A stretch of DNA of 64,000 nucleotides from an uncultured Burkholderiales bacterium. GTDB lineage: Bacteria > Pseudomonadota > Gammaproteobacteria > Burkholderiales > Burkholderiaceae_C. Numbering within the stretch: the stretch's first letter is position 1; each line of letters opens with the position of its first letter. The stretch spans positions 310,001 to 374,000 of the forward strand of contig CAISMH010000011.1 of the NCBI GenBank assembly GCA_903886485.1. Reading direction: 5' to 3'. Under the pieces are notes generated by a model. The model made no database searches. It saw only the letters and a list, made by a program, of their open reading frames with translations, and was not told the DNA's origin. A program made the position numbers and the translations under genes. Shown piece after piece: positions 63,783-64,000 of the stretch.

Positions 63783-64000
63783 ATGGATGCAGTCTCCCCC
63801 ACCCTCGTCAACTTGATTATTTTTGTGCTGGCCATTTACGTGGGTTACCACGTGGTTTGGACGGTCACCCCTGCGTTGCACACACCGCTCATGGCAGTGA
63901 CCAATGCCATTTCCGCCATCGTCATTGTGGGCGCCATGCTGGCCGCCGCCATGACCGAAACCACCTTGGGTAAGACCATGGGCGTGTTGGCGGTGGCGCT
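63783..64000 (+). CDS. pntAB: NAD(P) transhydrogenase subunit alpha, part 2 (5' partial)
   Basis: The gene starts at 63783 (GAGGAATAACAAC before the ATG) and runs off the right edge after 72 codons. The product begins [20 protein letters not shown], then [20 protein letters not shown] and [17 protein letters not shown], with two hydrophobic helices and the [17 protein letters not shown] transhydrogenase motif. It is the membrane part of the alpha subunit. It follows pntAA by 16 bases; pntB is expected beyond the window. Confidence 0.93.
   Translation, partial: MDAVSPTLVNLIIFVLAIYVGYHVVWTVTPALHTPLMAVTNAISAIVIVGAMLAAAMTETTLGKTMGVLAVA

Overview
The window looks like chromosomal DNA of a betaproteobacterium in the Burkholderiales, most likely Comamonadaceae (Limnohabitans, Rhodoferax or Polaromonas type). 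I infer this from high-GC coding sequence and gene orders typical of that group: smg-dprA-def-fmt, pgk-pyk-fba-purC-purE-purK-tsaC, yajC-secD-secF, a fused indolepyruvate ferredoxin oxidoreductase beside an Lrp-type regulator, and a split pntAA/pntAB transhydrogenase. No rRNA, tRNA, CRISPR array, insertion sequence or prophage was recognised. No stretch above 300 bases lacks a gene.

Layout. 1-5433: 3' end of a YhdP/AsmA-like gene, a two-component pair, a tiny membrane protein, lipoprotein MltA, a conserved hypothetical and an Lrp regulator. 5576-12478: indolepyruvate oxidoreductase, then the Sec accessory genes yajC-secD-secF. 12537-17122: a complete branched-chain-amino-acid-type ABC importer (two ATPases, binding protein, two permeases). 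17137-22801: smg, dprA, def, fmt, azlCD, a cupin and an SDR. 22892-33870: central glycolysis and purine genes, interrupted by an adhesin-E-like protein, a fatty acid desaturase, a BrnT/BrnA toxin-antitoxin pair and the chaperedoxin CnoX. 33900-39374: a degenerate GDSL-type lipoprotein, dacB, tsaB, rimI, a family 4 uracil-DNA glycosylase and pyrF.

39391-51237 is the most unusual region. A divergent GntR/FCD regulator faces twelve tightly packed plus-strand genes: a 68-residue AtzG/GatC-like protein, amidase, family III CoA-transferase, crotonase, an SsuABC/TauABC-type importer, a PuuE/cyclic-imidase-like hydrolase, SDR, acyl-CoA dehydrogenase, a second crotonase and an MmgE/PrpD protein. The set reads as a catabolic route that imports a small amide or imide, opens it, removes ammonia, activates the acid with CoA and degrades it in a beta-oxidation-like way. 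By eye, four of its enzymes lack a canonical catalytic residue, so the chemistry may not be the textbook one.

51243-64000: an EamA exporter, a glutaredoxin-like protein, SlyD, a frameshifted AlbA_2/RecG-like regulator, uvrA, a second BrnT/BrnA pair, an MFS transporter, ssb, a small coiled-coil protein coupled to mnmA, a Nudix hydrolase, pntAA and the start of pntAB.
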